From contig NC_070607.1 of the NCBI RefSeq assembly GCF_027172205.1, positions 1,126,001 to 1,190,000 on the forward strand: 64,000 nucleotides of DNA. Reading direction: 5' to 3'. A model generated the notes under the pieces. The model worked only from the letters and a program-made list of their open reading frames with translations. It ran no database searches and was not told the origin of the DNA. Every line of letters begins with the position of its first letter. Positions within the stretch are counted from its first letter, which is position 1. Shown here piece by piece: positions 23,622 through 35,600 of this stretch. The stretch comes from Podarcis raffonei (lineage: Eukaryota > Chordata > Lepidosauria > Squamata > Lacertidae). Both the position numbers and the translations under genes were made by a program.

Positions 23622-26600
23622 CTAAAAAAAGAAAAACAGAATTGGTAAGTAAAGGCCCTCAGTTCAGAGGCAGGATTTTCCAGGTCCACTTCCAATACTT
23701 TCTGCAAATTCTTTTATGTGCAACGTAGCAGCAGCGGCAGCAGCAGCAGCACACTCTAGCCATTTCTTTAAAAAGCATGATTCACTTTAAATGCAGACAT
23801 GCACGCACACACAGTGAGTTTAGAACAAATGCCTTTCTACAATGTACCTTTTTTTCTGGGGAAAACTTCAGTGGTTCTACAATGTACAAGTCCTCTGGAT
23901 CCACTAAAAGATAAGGGATAAAAATCAGACTATATAAGCACACCACCAGCTTCACACAGAACTGTTATTCTCCCTTTATTAATACAAGGTTGAATAGAGC
24001 CAAAATATTTTTGAAGGTCAAGCAAAGGGCTCTGAGAGGAAATCAACAGACCAAGAAAATAAGCTCCTCCTATTCCAGATACAGAAGTCAAAATCGGCCT
24101 TCTCAGCCCTGGCAGAGAGGTCTTCCTCCATCTCAAAGGGAAAGCTCCTGCTACCTGCTTTTCCCTGGGCAATCTGAATTTAAATCAGCTTTGGTGGATG
24201 AGAGAACTCATAGCATTAGGCTGTGCAATTTGGAATTGCAAAAGCAGTGGTGGGAGGATACATGTACCAATACACAGGGCCTTCTCGGTGGTGGTGCCCT
24301 CCCGGTGGAACACCCCCCCCCCTTCAGATGTCAAGGAAATAAAGAACTTTACAACTTTGAGAAGACATCTGAAGGCAGCCCTGTATCAGGAGGTTTTTAA
24401 TGTTTGACGTTTTATTATGCTTTTATATGTGTTGGAAACTGCCCAGAGTGGCTGAGGAAACCCAGTCAAATGGGTCGGGTATAAATAATGAAGTCTAATG
24501 GAGGGAGGGCTTTAACTGCCCATACTTTTACCAAGTTGCTTCTAAATTAAACCAACATGAGATCTTTCGCCATTACAAAACGGATGTTGTTCTGTATTTG
24601 ACACTGTACAGATTTTACAATACACCCAGAGAGAGGTAGTTGAACCTGTGACATTCCTACCTTCCTTACTATTCAGCTGAAAAGACTGAGACCTGGTGAG
24701 TGGAAAGGAAGTTCTTCTTTTCAAACTCATATCATCATAGGAAGAAACACATCTGTGGATGAAAATACACAGCAACTTCAGATCCAGATGGGAAATAATT
24801 ATTTCATTTCTTTCTATCATTCCTTAGGAGTTCCTTGTCCTAAACCCAACTTCAAGACTTCCAACCCGGAGAATTCCCAGAACTCTGTCCTTTCAACTTC
24901 AAGTTGAAAGAGCTTAAAGAGCTTAAAAGCTACCAAGAGCACAGGTTCCATGAAGCACCAGTACTGGGGAAAACTGATGTGGATTAAATAGCCATCAGCA
25001 TATTTGTAGCTTTATGGTAAGCTAGCCATTGAATCTGGAATATCTATCAAGCATGCCTTTCCAAATAATCTTCGCTGGACATAATATGCAAATCACACAC
25101 GGATGGCATTTTCACAGGCATTATCTGTGAAAGGAAATTTTCTTGCCATAAGTTCTTATTGGCCGACTCCCAGAGGGAGGGTTCAATCAAGAGGATCCTC
25201 TTGGAGGTAAATGAACCAAATAATAATTTAAAAAATGTAAAAAACAAAAGATCCAAATGTCATTCTAACCAGTGCATCCCGCCCGCTGCCCCTGCATGGC
25301 AAAGCCTGTCTCCCTAGAGGGGGGGTGGTCAGGAATTTTGCCTGTCCCATCCGAAGGGAGGAGCCACCCCAGACTAAGGACAGCCCTCCAGGAACCTCTG
25401 GGTAATAAAAACATTTTTTTAAAAGGTGCAACTGGTGCCAAACATGAAGAAAACCTTCCATGCCTTCCTGCTCGCAGGAGACAGGCAGGAGTCAAGCTGA
25501 CAGTCCACGACTACCACCCCAGGCGAATAGCGAGGCGAAGGCCTGCAAAGAGGATCATGGTCCACTAAAGTACAAAGAATGTGAACTGGCAGTAAGAAAG
25601 GCCCCTTTTCTCATGTGGCTCCAGGAGAAAATTCCAGAAACTTTGGGATATATAAAGCAGTGCCTTTCCTGGATGGGCCTACCAGAATCAAGGCACTTAG
25701 ACCCTTTGCTCCATCCATCTGCAGTGTCTGCAGAAGATAAAACATCAACGTTGTCGTATTTTGCAAAGTATGCTGGGAGGCCAAGGAGCCACCTTGCAAA
25801 TTTCCTCCAAGGAAATATTGTCCTGAAAGGCTGCCATGGTGGCTGCCCCTTGCAGAGAGAATGTCCGGTCATCCCTGCAGGAGATGATCTTCCAGGACAC
25901 AGGGAAGCAAGAATTAGGCACCCTCTCCGCCACTCTCTTTTCAAGGTCACCCTTAACCAGTGTGCACACATAAGTCCTGGAGCCCAAGTCTCCCATCCAT
26001 ATATAAAATCACACGAGCGAAAACAGAATAAGTGGCATAAGCCCAAGAGGCAACTGCATCCGTCTCAAAACTATGGTGTAAGGACCCTTCTACCCTCACA
26101 GGACAGACACAGCTTATGGTAACAAATGCTGAGAAAACAGACGATTGGAATGAAAGGTCATTATCCCCCTTCTTTCTCCTCAACCTCACAGTGTCTATGA
26201 CAACAGGGTCTCACACCAAATGTAACTGACTTATAGAAAGGGCTCTGGGCATTGAAAGCAGACATTGTGTGTATCCTTGTGGTCTATGAAAACCAAAAGA
26301 AAATAGAAAGGTGGGGGGGACATTAAAAACAATCAAACATTGATAGAATTAAAGCTATATAAACGAACAGCGACACAAAATCTATTAAAACCATAAAAAT
26401 AATTACAATAAAGCAGCATGGCCCCAGCCCTTTCCGGAAAAGCAGCCAGTTCCCAGCAGCCTGTTGGAACAAGGTGGTCCTTCACCTGCTGATGGAAGGA
26501 CCACAAGGAGGGAGCCAGTCTGGATTCCCTAGGGAGGAAGTGTCCAAAGGTGTCTGGCGGCAGACACCACCAAGAAGACTGACAGTGTCAAATAACACTC

Positions 26601-29600
26601 TTATATCCATGTTCTTCCTTAGAATTAAAAAGTCAAAAGTAAAGTGGAAACATGTTACCTTTTCGGACTAGGATAGTGATTACTTTTGGGAACTTTTGAG
26701 AAGTAGTCATAATTTAACTCTGATTTATTTTTGCAACGCTGAAGAAAGAGCATCAAACCCAAGATGGCACAGAGTATCAAGGAAATCACAAGATAGCTGT
26801 GGCGATCAGAGACCTAAACAAGGACAGATTTTAAAGGGTTAAATGTGAAATACATACATGTAGCTGAGCGGCTGAAGCAGGCATGATGTGCTGGCCTGGA
26901 TGAAGTGCTACCACATTTCTATCAACAAAAGTATGAGATCCATAGAGCAACTGCTGAAAAAGGCCTACCACCTCCACAAATTTCTCATTATCTGGAAATA
27001 TACTGGGGTCTCTCAATATTCTAAGGCCTTTGGGCATTACTTTGTTTTTACAACAGTCTCCAAGAGGTCCAGTCTTGTGGTCTTAGTGCTCAAGGCAACC
27101 AACCTTCCCCAAACGCTTAGATCTGAACCCCTGAGTGACCATCCCAGGGCTTCTGGAACCAGCACACCGCCTCCAGGAGCCCTGGAATGCTCTCACGAGG
27201 CCACCTGAGTCCCTGTGAGCATCCCAGCACCCAGGGAGAGGAGAGCTTAAAAACTCTTTTTGCACCGGGGAAGTTACTTCAAATTTATCTGTAAGCAATC
27301 TGTTTTACTCAAATACAGAACTATTTACACGGCAATCTACAGAGTTCTAGGTTTAGCATTCCATTTGCAAAACATTGTTCCACATTCAGATTTTTACCTG
27401 TCTTTTTAGCTCAGTCACAGTTAGCGACAGATTGGAGACTAGCTGTGTCATGTTGGTCAGCTGAGCCTGCAGCAGCTGGATGGCCTCTGTCTGCTTCAAA
27501 TCCTAGGCAAAGAAGAGAAGTGAAGCATTCTTTCCCTTTCATTCTAGCTTTCCATACAAGATAAGGCACGCCCTTGTTTAAAATACTAATGAGGTCACAA
27601 GTCCAAGGCTTAAAGGACAAGATGAGGGAATAAGAAATACCTAGAACTTGTGAACAAATAAACTAGGGGTTCCTTCTTCGCAGTCTTTAGATTGCCCTTA
27701 ATTTTTTGCTTAGCAGACCAAATGTCTGGGGCATAGGAAAATTCTGCACTGAGAACAATGTTCAAGATCTCAGCTCTATTCCCCACCTTTGTGGGGTTCT
27801 TTAAAGCTTCTCTGTTGTTATGGCACTCAGGTCACTCCAGTTCACAAGATGCTGCTACAGGCTGCAGACAGAAAATGTAGTTTGACCCAAAGTGTGTCTT
27901 TGGCTTCATGAGCTAAGCAGCAGTTCTGAATATTCTGCTTCAGAAGATGTCCACTAAGTGGAAGGGGAAAGCATCAGCTACAGGAGATACAGGAAAAATG
28001 GCCTTAGCTACAAACTAAAACCAAATAAAGCTGTTTACTCCACAGCCACCATTTAAAATTACAGAAGGGAACTAACAGGAATCCATCTACAAAAAACATG
28101 AACTGTCAGCTTTTTAAAACTTGCACATGCACACAGGGCCGACTTTCTGAAGGCTCGCTATGTGAAAATTCACTTATCCGAAAGTAAGGACATAGTACTA
28201 CGCACACTGCAGATTCAAAACAAGAGAAAATTTTTTCACTTCCTCATTTGCCTTTTGCAGTTTGGTTGAGAAGCTGTAGTGATGAGCCAGCTCAGCCCAG
28301 CGGTTCCATCGACCAAAGCATTGCTTAGATCCCCTAATTGCTTCCAGCGGTTTGAGACCCGCGGGCGCTGCCTGGCTTTTTTTTAAAAAAAAAAGAAGCT
28401 GTAGTGATCTGAACTTCAGTAAAGCCCCAGAGGGTTGTCCTTGGCTTTTTCATCATTTTGGAGGCAAACTTCCGTGGTTTAGAAAATTTCCCATAGCAAC
28501 CAATGGAAATAGTCAATTCACTATGCGGACCTTCAACTAATGGACTATTTCCAGGAAAAATGAGACCCACGAGTACTTAAGAGGCAAATAAAGTGAAACC
28601 TGAGTCTGCTTTGCACATTTTAATAATAATAAATATTACTTTATTTCGCTTTTATTTCATGGTTAGGCCCCTTTTTGCACTATTACAAGAGAAACAAGGG
28701 TGCACCCAGTAGACATACCTGCTGTTCGGCTATGTGTGAAGTATTCTGAAGTTTTATTATAGTTTTATTAAAAGCCTTCTGCATTTCTTCCATTTGTTTG
28801 CGATATCTACAAAGTGAATTAAACAGAAAAACAGAAAAGTTAACCTTTTGAATTAGTACTTTTCTGTGTATAAGACTAGGTTTTCCCCCTTAAAATTCAT
28901 GCTAAAAAGTGGGGGTCATCTTATACATGGGTAGTGCATAGGGTGGACATTTGATTGGTTGCTGCTGCGGCTGTCAGCAGCTATTGTGTGTGTTATTGGT
29001 TGTTGCGTCAATGGGTGGTATTGCTTGGCCAACGCTGTGGCAATTGGGCGGCGATTGGCAGCTTCTGCCGGCAAGGTGACAGATGGGAGACGGATTTTGC
29101 GACGTGTGCGGGTGAGCGATTTTTTACATCCCCCCCCAAAGAAGCTCAACAACTTTTTGCCATCTCCCCCCATGTTCTGAAATTTCAGTCCCCCCAAATA
29201 GGAGGTGTCTTATACATGGGGGCGTCTTATAGACGGAAAAGTACGGTAGTTGCTTATGTTGCTGCTGCATCCTGACACTTACAATGATATTCAGTGGTAC
29301 CTCAGGTTACATACACTTCAGGTTACATACGCTTCAGGTTACAGACTCCGTTAACCCAGAAATAGTACCTCAGGTCAAGAACTTTGCTTCAGGATGAGAA
29401 CAGAAATTGTGCTCTGGCGGCACGGAGGCAGCAGGAGGCCCCATTAGCTAAAGTGGTGCTTCAGGTTAAGAACAGTTTCAGGTTAAGAACGGAACTCCAG
29501 AACGAATTAAGTACTTAACCCGAGGTACCACTGTATACAGTTTTCTCTATACCCCTTGAAAAGGATACTTTCGTAAGCATCTAGTTTAAACCATTTTTCT

Positions 29601-32600
29601 AAATGTTCACAAGGGCCCTTTGCACCTTGAAACAAAATTTGACGTTTGGGACACGCAGAAGAAATCTTGCCCAGTGCAGTTAAGCTGCACTTCCTGGCCT
29701 TCATGTTTTCCTAAGCGCACTTGATGTGTATCACTCTTAAACCACTGAACGTACTTTAGCTAACAGAAAGTTCCTCAACTGTCTTAGTAAGGAAACAGGA
29801 GCACCCCTCAAAAGAAGCTTAGAGAACCACCTCCCTAGGAATGTGAGTGATCTCCTTTTAGAGCTTTTGGAGCTGCTCAGCTCATACTCAGGGTGCAAGC
29901 AGTTAATTTAGTCCCACCGATTTTCTTCATCAACTTTTAAAACGTCTCAGAAGTGAAAATACAAGGCTATGGAAAGCTAGACCTACCTTTGACTCAGTTC
30001 TTCCAAGTAGCGGCTGCTGAGAGACATATTCACTTCCAGGGCTTTAATGCGGTTATTGAGCCTCATAAACACAGACTCTTTTTGATTTGATCCGTGAACA
30101 AGATTCCCATTTCCATAACCCAAGTCTGTGGAATTCTGCAATTCGGCATAAAAATCTGTAGCTGTCCGTGGCAATCCAGAAACAGGAATCGCAAGAAATG
30201 CTTCCTCAGCTGTCTGCTCATCGTCCTTCATTTCTAAAGATGATGTTTCCACAAGAGACACCACTTGCTTTTCCGCATCTGAAGAACTAATTTTTGCTTC
30301 GCCCTCATAGCTTTCTGCAGCTACTGTACATTCAGACTGTGGAATAGTCTCTGTCGGTTTTGAAATAATTTCAGTTGAGGTTTTTTCATCTGTGTTCATG
30401 TCACTGAATTCAATTACAATGCTGGTTGCAGATGGATTCTCTGCAGCAGACCCAACAACTCCATCTTCTTCAGTAGGACTTTCCTCTTGTGAAGGGGCCT
30501 CTGGGGTTTCAGATACGGCTTCAAGTTTTGTAGGTTCCGAGGATGCCGCAACTGTGGACAGGGACTCAGCTCCTGTGGTAGCATCCAAGAGAATGGACTG
30601 AGACACAGTTTGTGGGTGACTGGGCTCCAGTTCAAAAGTGCCCTCCGTCTGATTGATCACAGCCCCATTCAAGATGCTACTTAAGACACTGACAACAGTT
30701 TCAGATGGCTCTGCAATTAAGGTGTCCAATTTCTCTGAAGGATGTTCATGCACTAAAACTGGCAACAATTTGGTTGGAACCAGCTGGGCCTGCCAAGTAG
30801 CAGCCGAGTAGTATTTTTCCCAACTGGTGTCACTTTTGCTACGGTAACGGTGAAGTGTCGCTACCACTGAACACCACTTGTACAGATACTCTGAGAAACT
30901 GGAAATGCAACAGACTGTCAATAGTTCGCAGCAATAGATTTGTGTTTCAGACTCAAACCATGGCATGTCTTCTTCCTGCTCATCACTGGGCAGTAAGGTC
31001 ACTGTGGACTGAATTGCTTCCTCTTCATATTCATGGACTAACTGAACAATCGGGCTCTCTCTTGTTGCATCTAAGACTAGCAGCTCTTTATCCATTTGTA
31101 GGATCTCTGAAGTAACAAGCCTATAAACAGAAGTTTAGAAGTCACATCAAGATGCAGTTTAGAAGATCCCTAAAACCCCTGCCAACTCGAAAGTTGCTGC
31201 CATTCTCCTAACCTACCCCTAAAGAGTCTGGCTTCAGAGATCTGCCCTGCAATTCCATATATGGCCAGAGTTTCATATCAAGGTCTTGTATACTACAGGA
31301 TCACTGAGGGTCAGGAAGTTATTTTTGGACCAAATATATTTTAAATTTGACTGCAACTGTTCTGGGAAATGGGTCGAGAGTGAGAGAGAATGGAGCTCCC
31401 CCTCCATACAAGGCACTAGGTGAAGATTTAAACTATTCCAAGGCAGAGCTGGATTGCAGGGCCCAGGAAAGGCTGACTAAGGGCTGAGGTCATGTTGGGA
31501 ATAAAAGCCAGGGAAGGACGACCAAGCCAAGAGTAATGGACGTGGGTGAGGACAGAGATGGGGAAGCATGGGGGCTCTGATCTTAATGGTACTTTTGATT
31601 GTACAGTATTTATATTATTTGCAATCTGCTAAAAAAGACTCTGGGTCTGGGCAGCTTCAAGTCCAACACATAAGCAAATCACTTACTCTAAGGAGGGAAT
31701 GGTAGTGGGCTCCGGCAGTTTAGGTTCTGGCCAGGAAGTGGAAGTTGTATTTTCAGAGACACTTTTATTTCCTATCAAAGAGACATGCAGATTTATAAGA
31801 CTCCACATTCCATATAAGACTGTTAAATACAGAGAATAAAAATAAAAACTAATGGCCTGTGAAATGGATTTGTGATTTTTTTTAAAAAAATCCTCCTCTG
31901 TAACCAGGCAGGGCTGTTGGTTGAAAGTTAAATGCAAAGGGACAGCCATCCTCCTTTACCTCCCGAAACCAAGCCCAGAATCTTGAAAGGAAATGCCTCA
32001 CTCCTAACTATAAGAAGAACCATAGCAGAAAAACAGAAGAACAAGGGCAGGGAAGGAGGGCCTTGAAATACACTTCCAAGCCAGTGTGTTTATAGAGTCC
32101 TCAAGTCTAGTCTCTGCTGCCCCATACATTGTCGTTGGCTGCCAGGTCAAACACTCCCTGTGAGCAAGGTCATAATGCAGAGATGCAGCACATGCTTTTA
32201 TCATCTAATGGTCAGGGGCTCAACCCCAACGTCTTCAGGCAGGTCTGGGATTGAAAGACTCTTCCCTGCAAACTCAGACAGCCACTGTTGGTTTGACCAG
32301 GCAATACTGAACTAGACAGCTAGCTCTGGAACAAGTGGACCCATCCGTAAACCTATGGAAAGAACAACATTTCTCAAACTCTGAGAAAACTGCATTTCCA
32401 TGTAGAAGGCTGTTTTCAGCAGGCAACTCTTAAGAGTATACAGAGCCATAGCTGAGAAATGGAGTTTTGAGAGAGCATTCAGAGCAGTGTTCAAATCCCA
32501 TGTAGAGAACTGGAGAACTATGGGGAGGACTGAGAAAAGCTGCTTGCCTTAGAAGTCTCCATCCATACAGATGTAGTTAGGCATTTCTCTAGCATCAGCC

Positions 32601-35600
32601 CGGACAGTGAGGTCCAGCTCCGAGGCTCTTCTGGTGGTTCCCTCACTGCGAGAAGTGAGGTTACAGGGAACCAGGCAGAGGTTTTAGAAGACATCTGAAG
32701 GCAGCCCTGTATCAGGAAGTTTTTGATGTCTGACATCTTATTATGTTTTTATATGTGTTGGAAGCCGCCCAGAGTGGCTGAGGCAACCCACTCAAGATGG
32801 GCAGTATATAAATATTAAATTGTTGTTGCTGCTGCTGCTATCATTATGTCATCCAGGTTAGGGTACTCCGGCACCCCAGACACAGGTGTGCCAAAACAAA
32901 CCATGACAATTACAAACAAAATGGGACTGTGTAATACTGAAAGGGTCTGCCTGCGAAACTGAAGCATAAAAAGCTCCTCTGCCTCTGCAACTGGCAGATT
33001 GGTAGCCCGCTAATGGCAGAAGTTCTCATCAGCAGTGCACTAACAGGGGTCTTAGAGATGCCATCCAAGAGTGACATCTGATGAGGGGACGTAGGATTGC
33101 GCGCACATTTCAGATTTTTTGGGAGGAGTCTGTTTAAGCAGCCACAGACCAGGCTCCCTGAGCGTGTCCCAAAAAAACGACACAACAACCCCACCCTGAG
33201 GAGACTCAGAACATCTTTGCTGCATGGATCTCTGGAAGGCTACTGCCATCCAGAGCCAGAACTGCGTAGCACAGCTACTGGTGCATCTACCAGTGGCTTA
33301 GATAACTGGGGGAAAGTCTTCACTATGGAGAACTGTAAAGAAAATCCAGCTGGAGCTGGAAAAAACCAACCCCACATCTATTTAAAAAGGTCACTTCACT
33401 TTAACAAGTTGCAATAATTTACCTTGGTCAGTTGAGTCTTCTTCAGTTTTTGCTCCAAGTATATTAGCAGCAATATTCACCATATTCAAAATGGCATCTA
33501 AAAAAAAATAAAAGGATCAAATAGACAATTTTTTTTAAATCACAAGAAAGCCTGCAGAAAACCAGTCTTTTCAAAGCTGCTCCTTCCCACATGCATTCAC
33601 TGTCTGGTGTGCTGGTGCAGTTTCTGGGTAGCACATTATGCACACATAGCAAAACTGTGTACCCCAAATGTAGTGCTGAGTCCCAAGTGTGGCCAAGGCT
33701 CAGTTCACCCAAGCACACCCTCCCCAGAGACGGCTGAGCAGCATCCCCCCCCCCCCGCAGAGAAAAGTGCTGGGGGAAGTCCATGTATTTGCATTTAACA
33801 GCCCATGTCAAGCAAGATCACTCTTCAAATAAACCATTTGCCTGTGCTTCTCAGAACTGAGAAAGTAGTTATCTTTGGACTCAGCTATTCAGTGGTACCT
33901 CGAGTTAGAGATGCTTCAGGTTACAGACTCCGCTAACCCAGAAATAGAACCTCAGGTACTATTTTTGCCTCAGGATGAGAACAGAAATCGTGCTCCGGCG
34001 GCACAGCAGCAGTGGGAGGCCCCATTAGCTAAAGTAGTACCTTAGGTTAAGAACAGTTTCAGGTTAAGAATGGACCTCCAGGACGAATTAAATTCTTAAC
34101 CCGAGGTACCACTGTATTAGTAAAAATAAAACATTATAAATGCATTATAACACTGTGACACCAGATGGCGCTTTAGAGCTGAAATCGGAATGAAAATTTC
34201 CACTGTGAGCTTTAAAACGGTTTTTCCCAAGCATTTTCAGAGTGTTCTTAATAGCTGTGTAGATGCAGCCTTTGTTAGACAGCAGGAAACTATTGCTGCA
34301 CTGAGTTCCAGAGAGTCAACTCAAACCAAAACTCAACCAAGTTGCTTGATTGGTCTTAGCCACTTGCCCCATTGTTAGTATCTGAGGGGAGGGGGAAGAG
34401 GAAGGAATTCTTCCATCTGCCCAAACAGATGGTCACACAAGTCCAGCTCTCAGCCTTTGTTGTTGTTTAGTTGTTTAGTCATTTCCGACTCTTCATGACC
34501 CCATGGACCAGAGCACGCCAGGCACCTCTGTCCTCCACTACCTCCCGCAGTTTGGTCAGACTCATGCTGGTAACCTCGAAAACACTATCCAACCATCTCG
34601 TCCTCTGTCGCCCCCTTCTCCTTGTGCCCTCCATCTTTCCCAGCATCAGTGTCTTCTCCAGGGAGTCTTCTCTTCTCATGAGGTGGCCAAAGTACTGGAG
34701 CCTCAGCTTCACGATCTGTCCTTCCAGTGAGCACTCAGGGCTGATTTCATTAAGAATGGATGCGTTTGATCTTCTTGCAGTCCATGGGACTCTCAAGAGT
34801 CTTCTCCAGCACCATAATTCAAAAGCATCAATTCTTCGGCGATCAGCCTTCTTTATGGTCCAGCTCTCACTTCCATACATCACTACTGGGAAAACCATGG
34901 CTTTAACTATACGGACCTTTGTTGGCAAGGTGACGTCTCTACTTCTCAAGATGCTGTCTAGGCCTGTCATTGCCCTTCTCCCAAGAAGCAGGCGTCTTTT
35001 AATTTCGTGGCTGCTGTCACCATCTGCAGTGATCATGGAGCCCAAGAAAGTAAAATCGCTCACTGCCTCCATTTCTTCCCCTTCTATTTGCCAGGAGGTG
35101 ATGGGACCAGTGGCCATGATCTTCGTTTTTTGACCCCTTCATGGATCACTGCCTTGCCGTGGCGAAGGGGCTTGAAGAACTCAGAGAAGCTATGAACTAC
35201 GCCGAGCAGGGCACACAAGATGAACAGGTCATAGTGGAGAGTTTTGACCAAACGTGATCCACCTGGAGGAGGAACCGGCAAGCCACTCCAGTATCCTTGC
35301 CAAGAAAACTCCATGGACAAAGACAACAGGCATATAAAAGCTCTCAGCCTAAGGTGATCCAATTAGCTCCAAGGAACAAGTGGGGAAGTAGACCCAGGTC
35401 TCCCCAGCCCCAGACTAGCCACTACACAACGAGATACTGTGCAAGTGGAAATCACGGAAATCTTTACAAGCAATGCTGCTTCGTTAGAGAAATTTCCAAC
35501 TTTTCCATACAGCCGGCAAATGTCTGTCTCTGCCCTTTATGCATTTCAAGCTAAATTTCTGGACTCTTTCCTACATGGATTCTAAGAATGTGTAGAGTAC

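Noticed and set aside
25460-26122. 220-codon plus-strand open frame
   Set aside because: It is antisense to the DIRS-like fossil and shows no protein family of its own.
34471-35133. 220-codon plus-strand open frame
   Set aside because: Antisense shadow of the BovB coding sequence on the minus strand.
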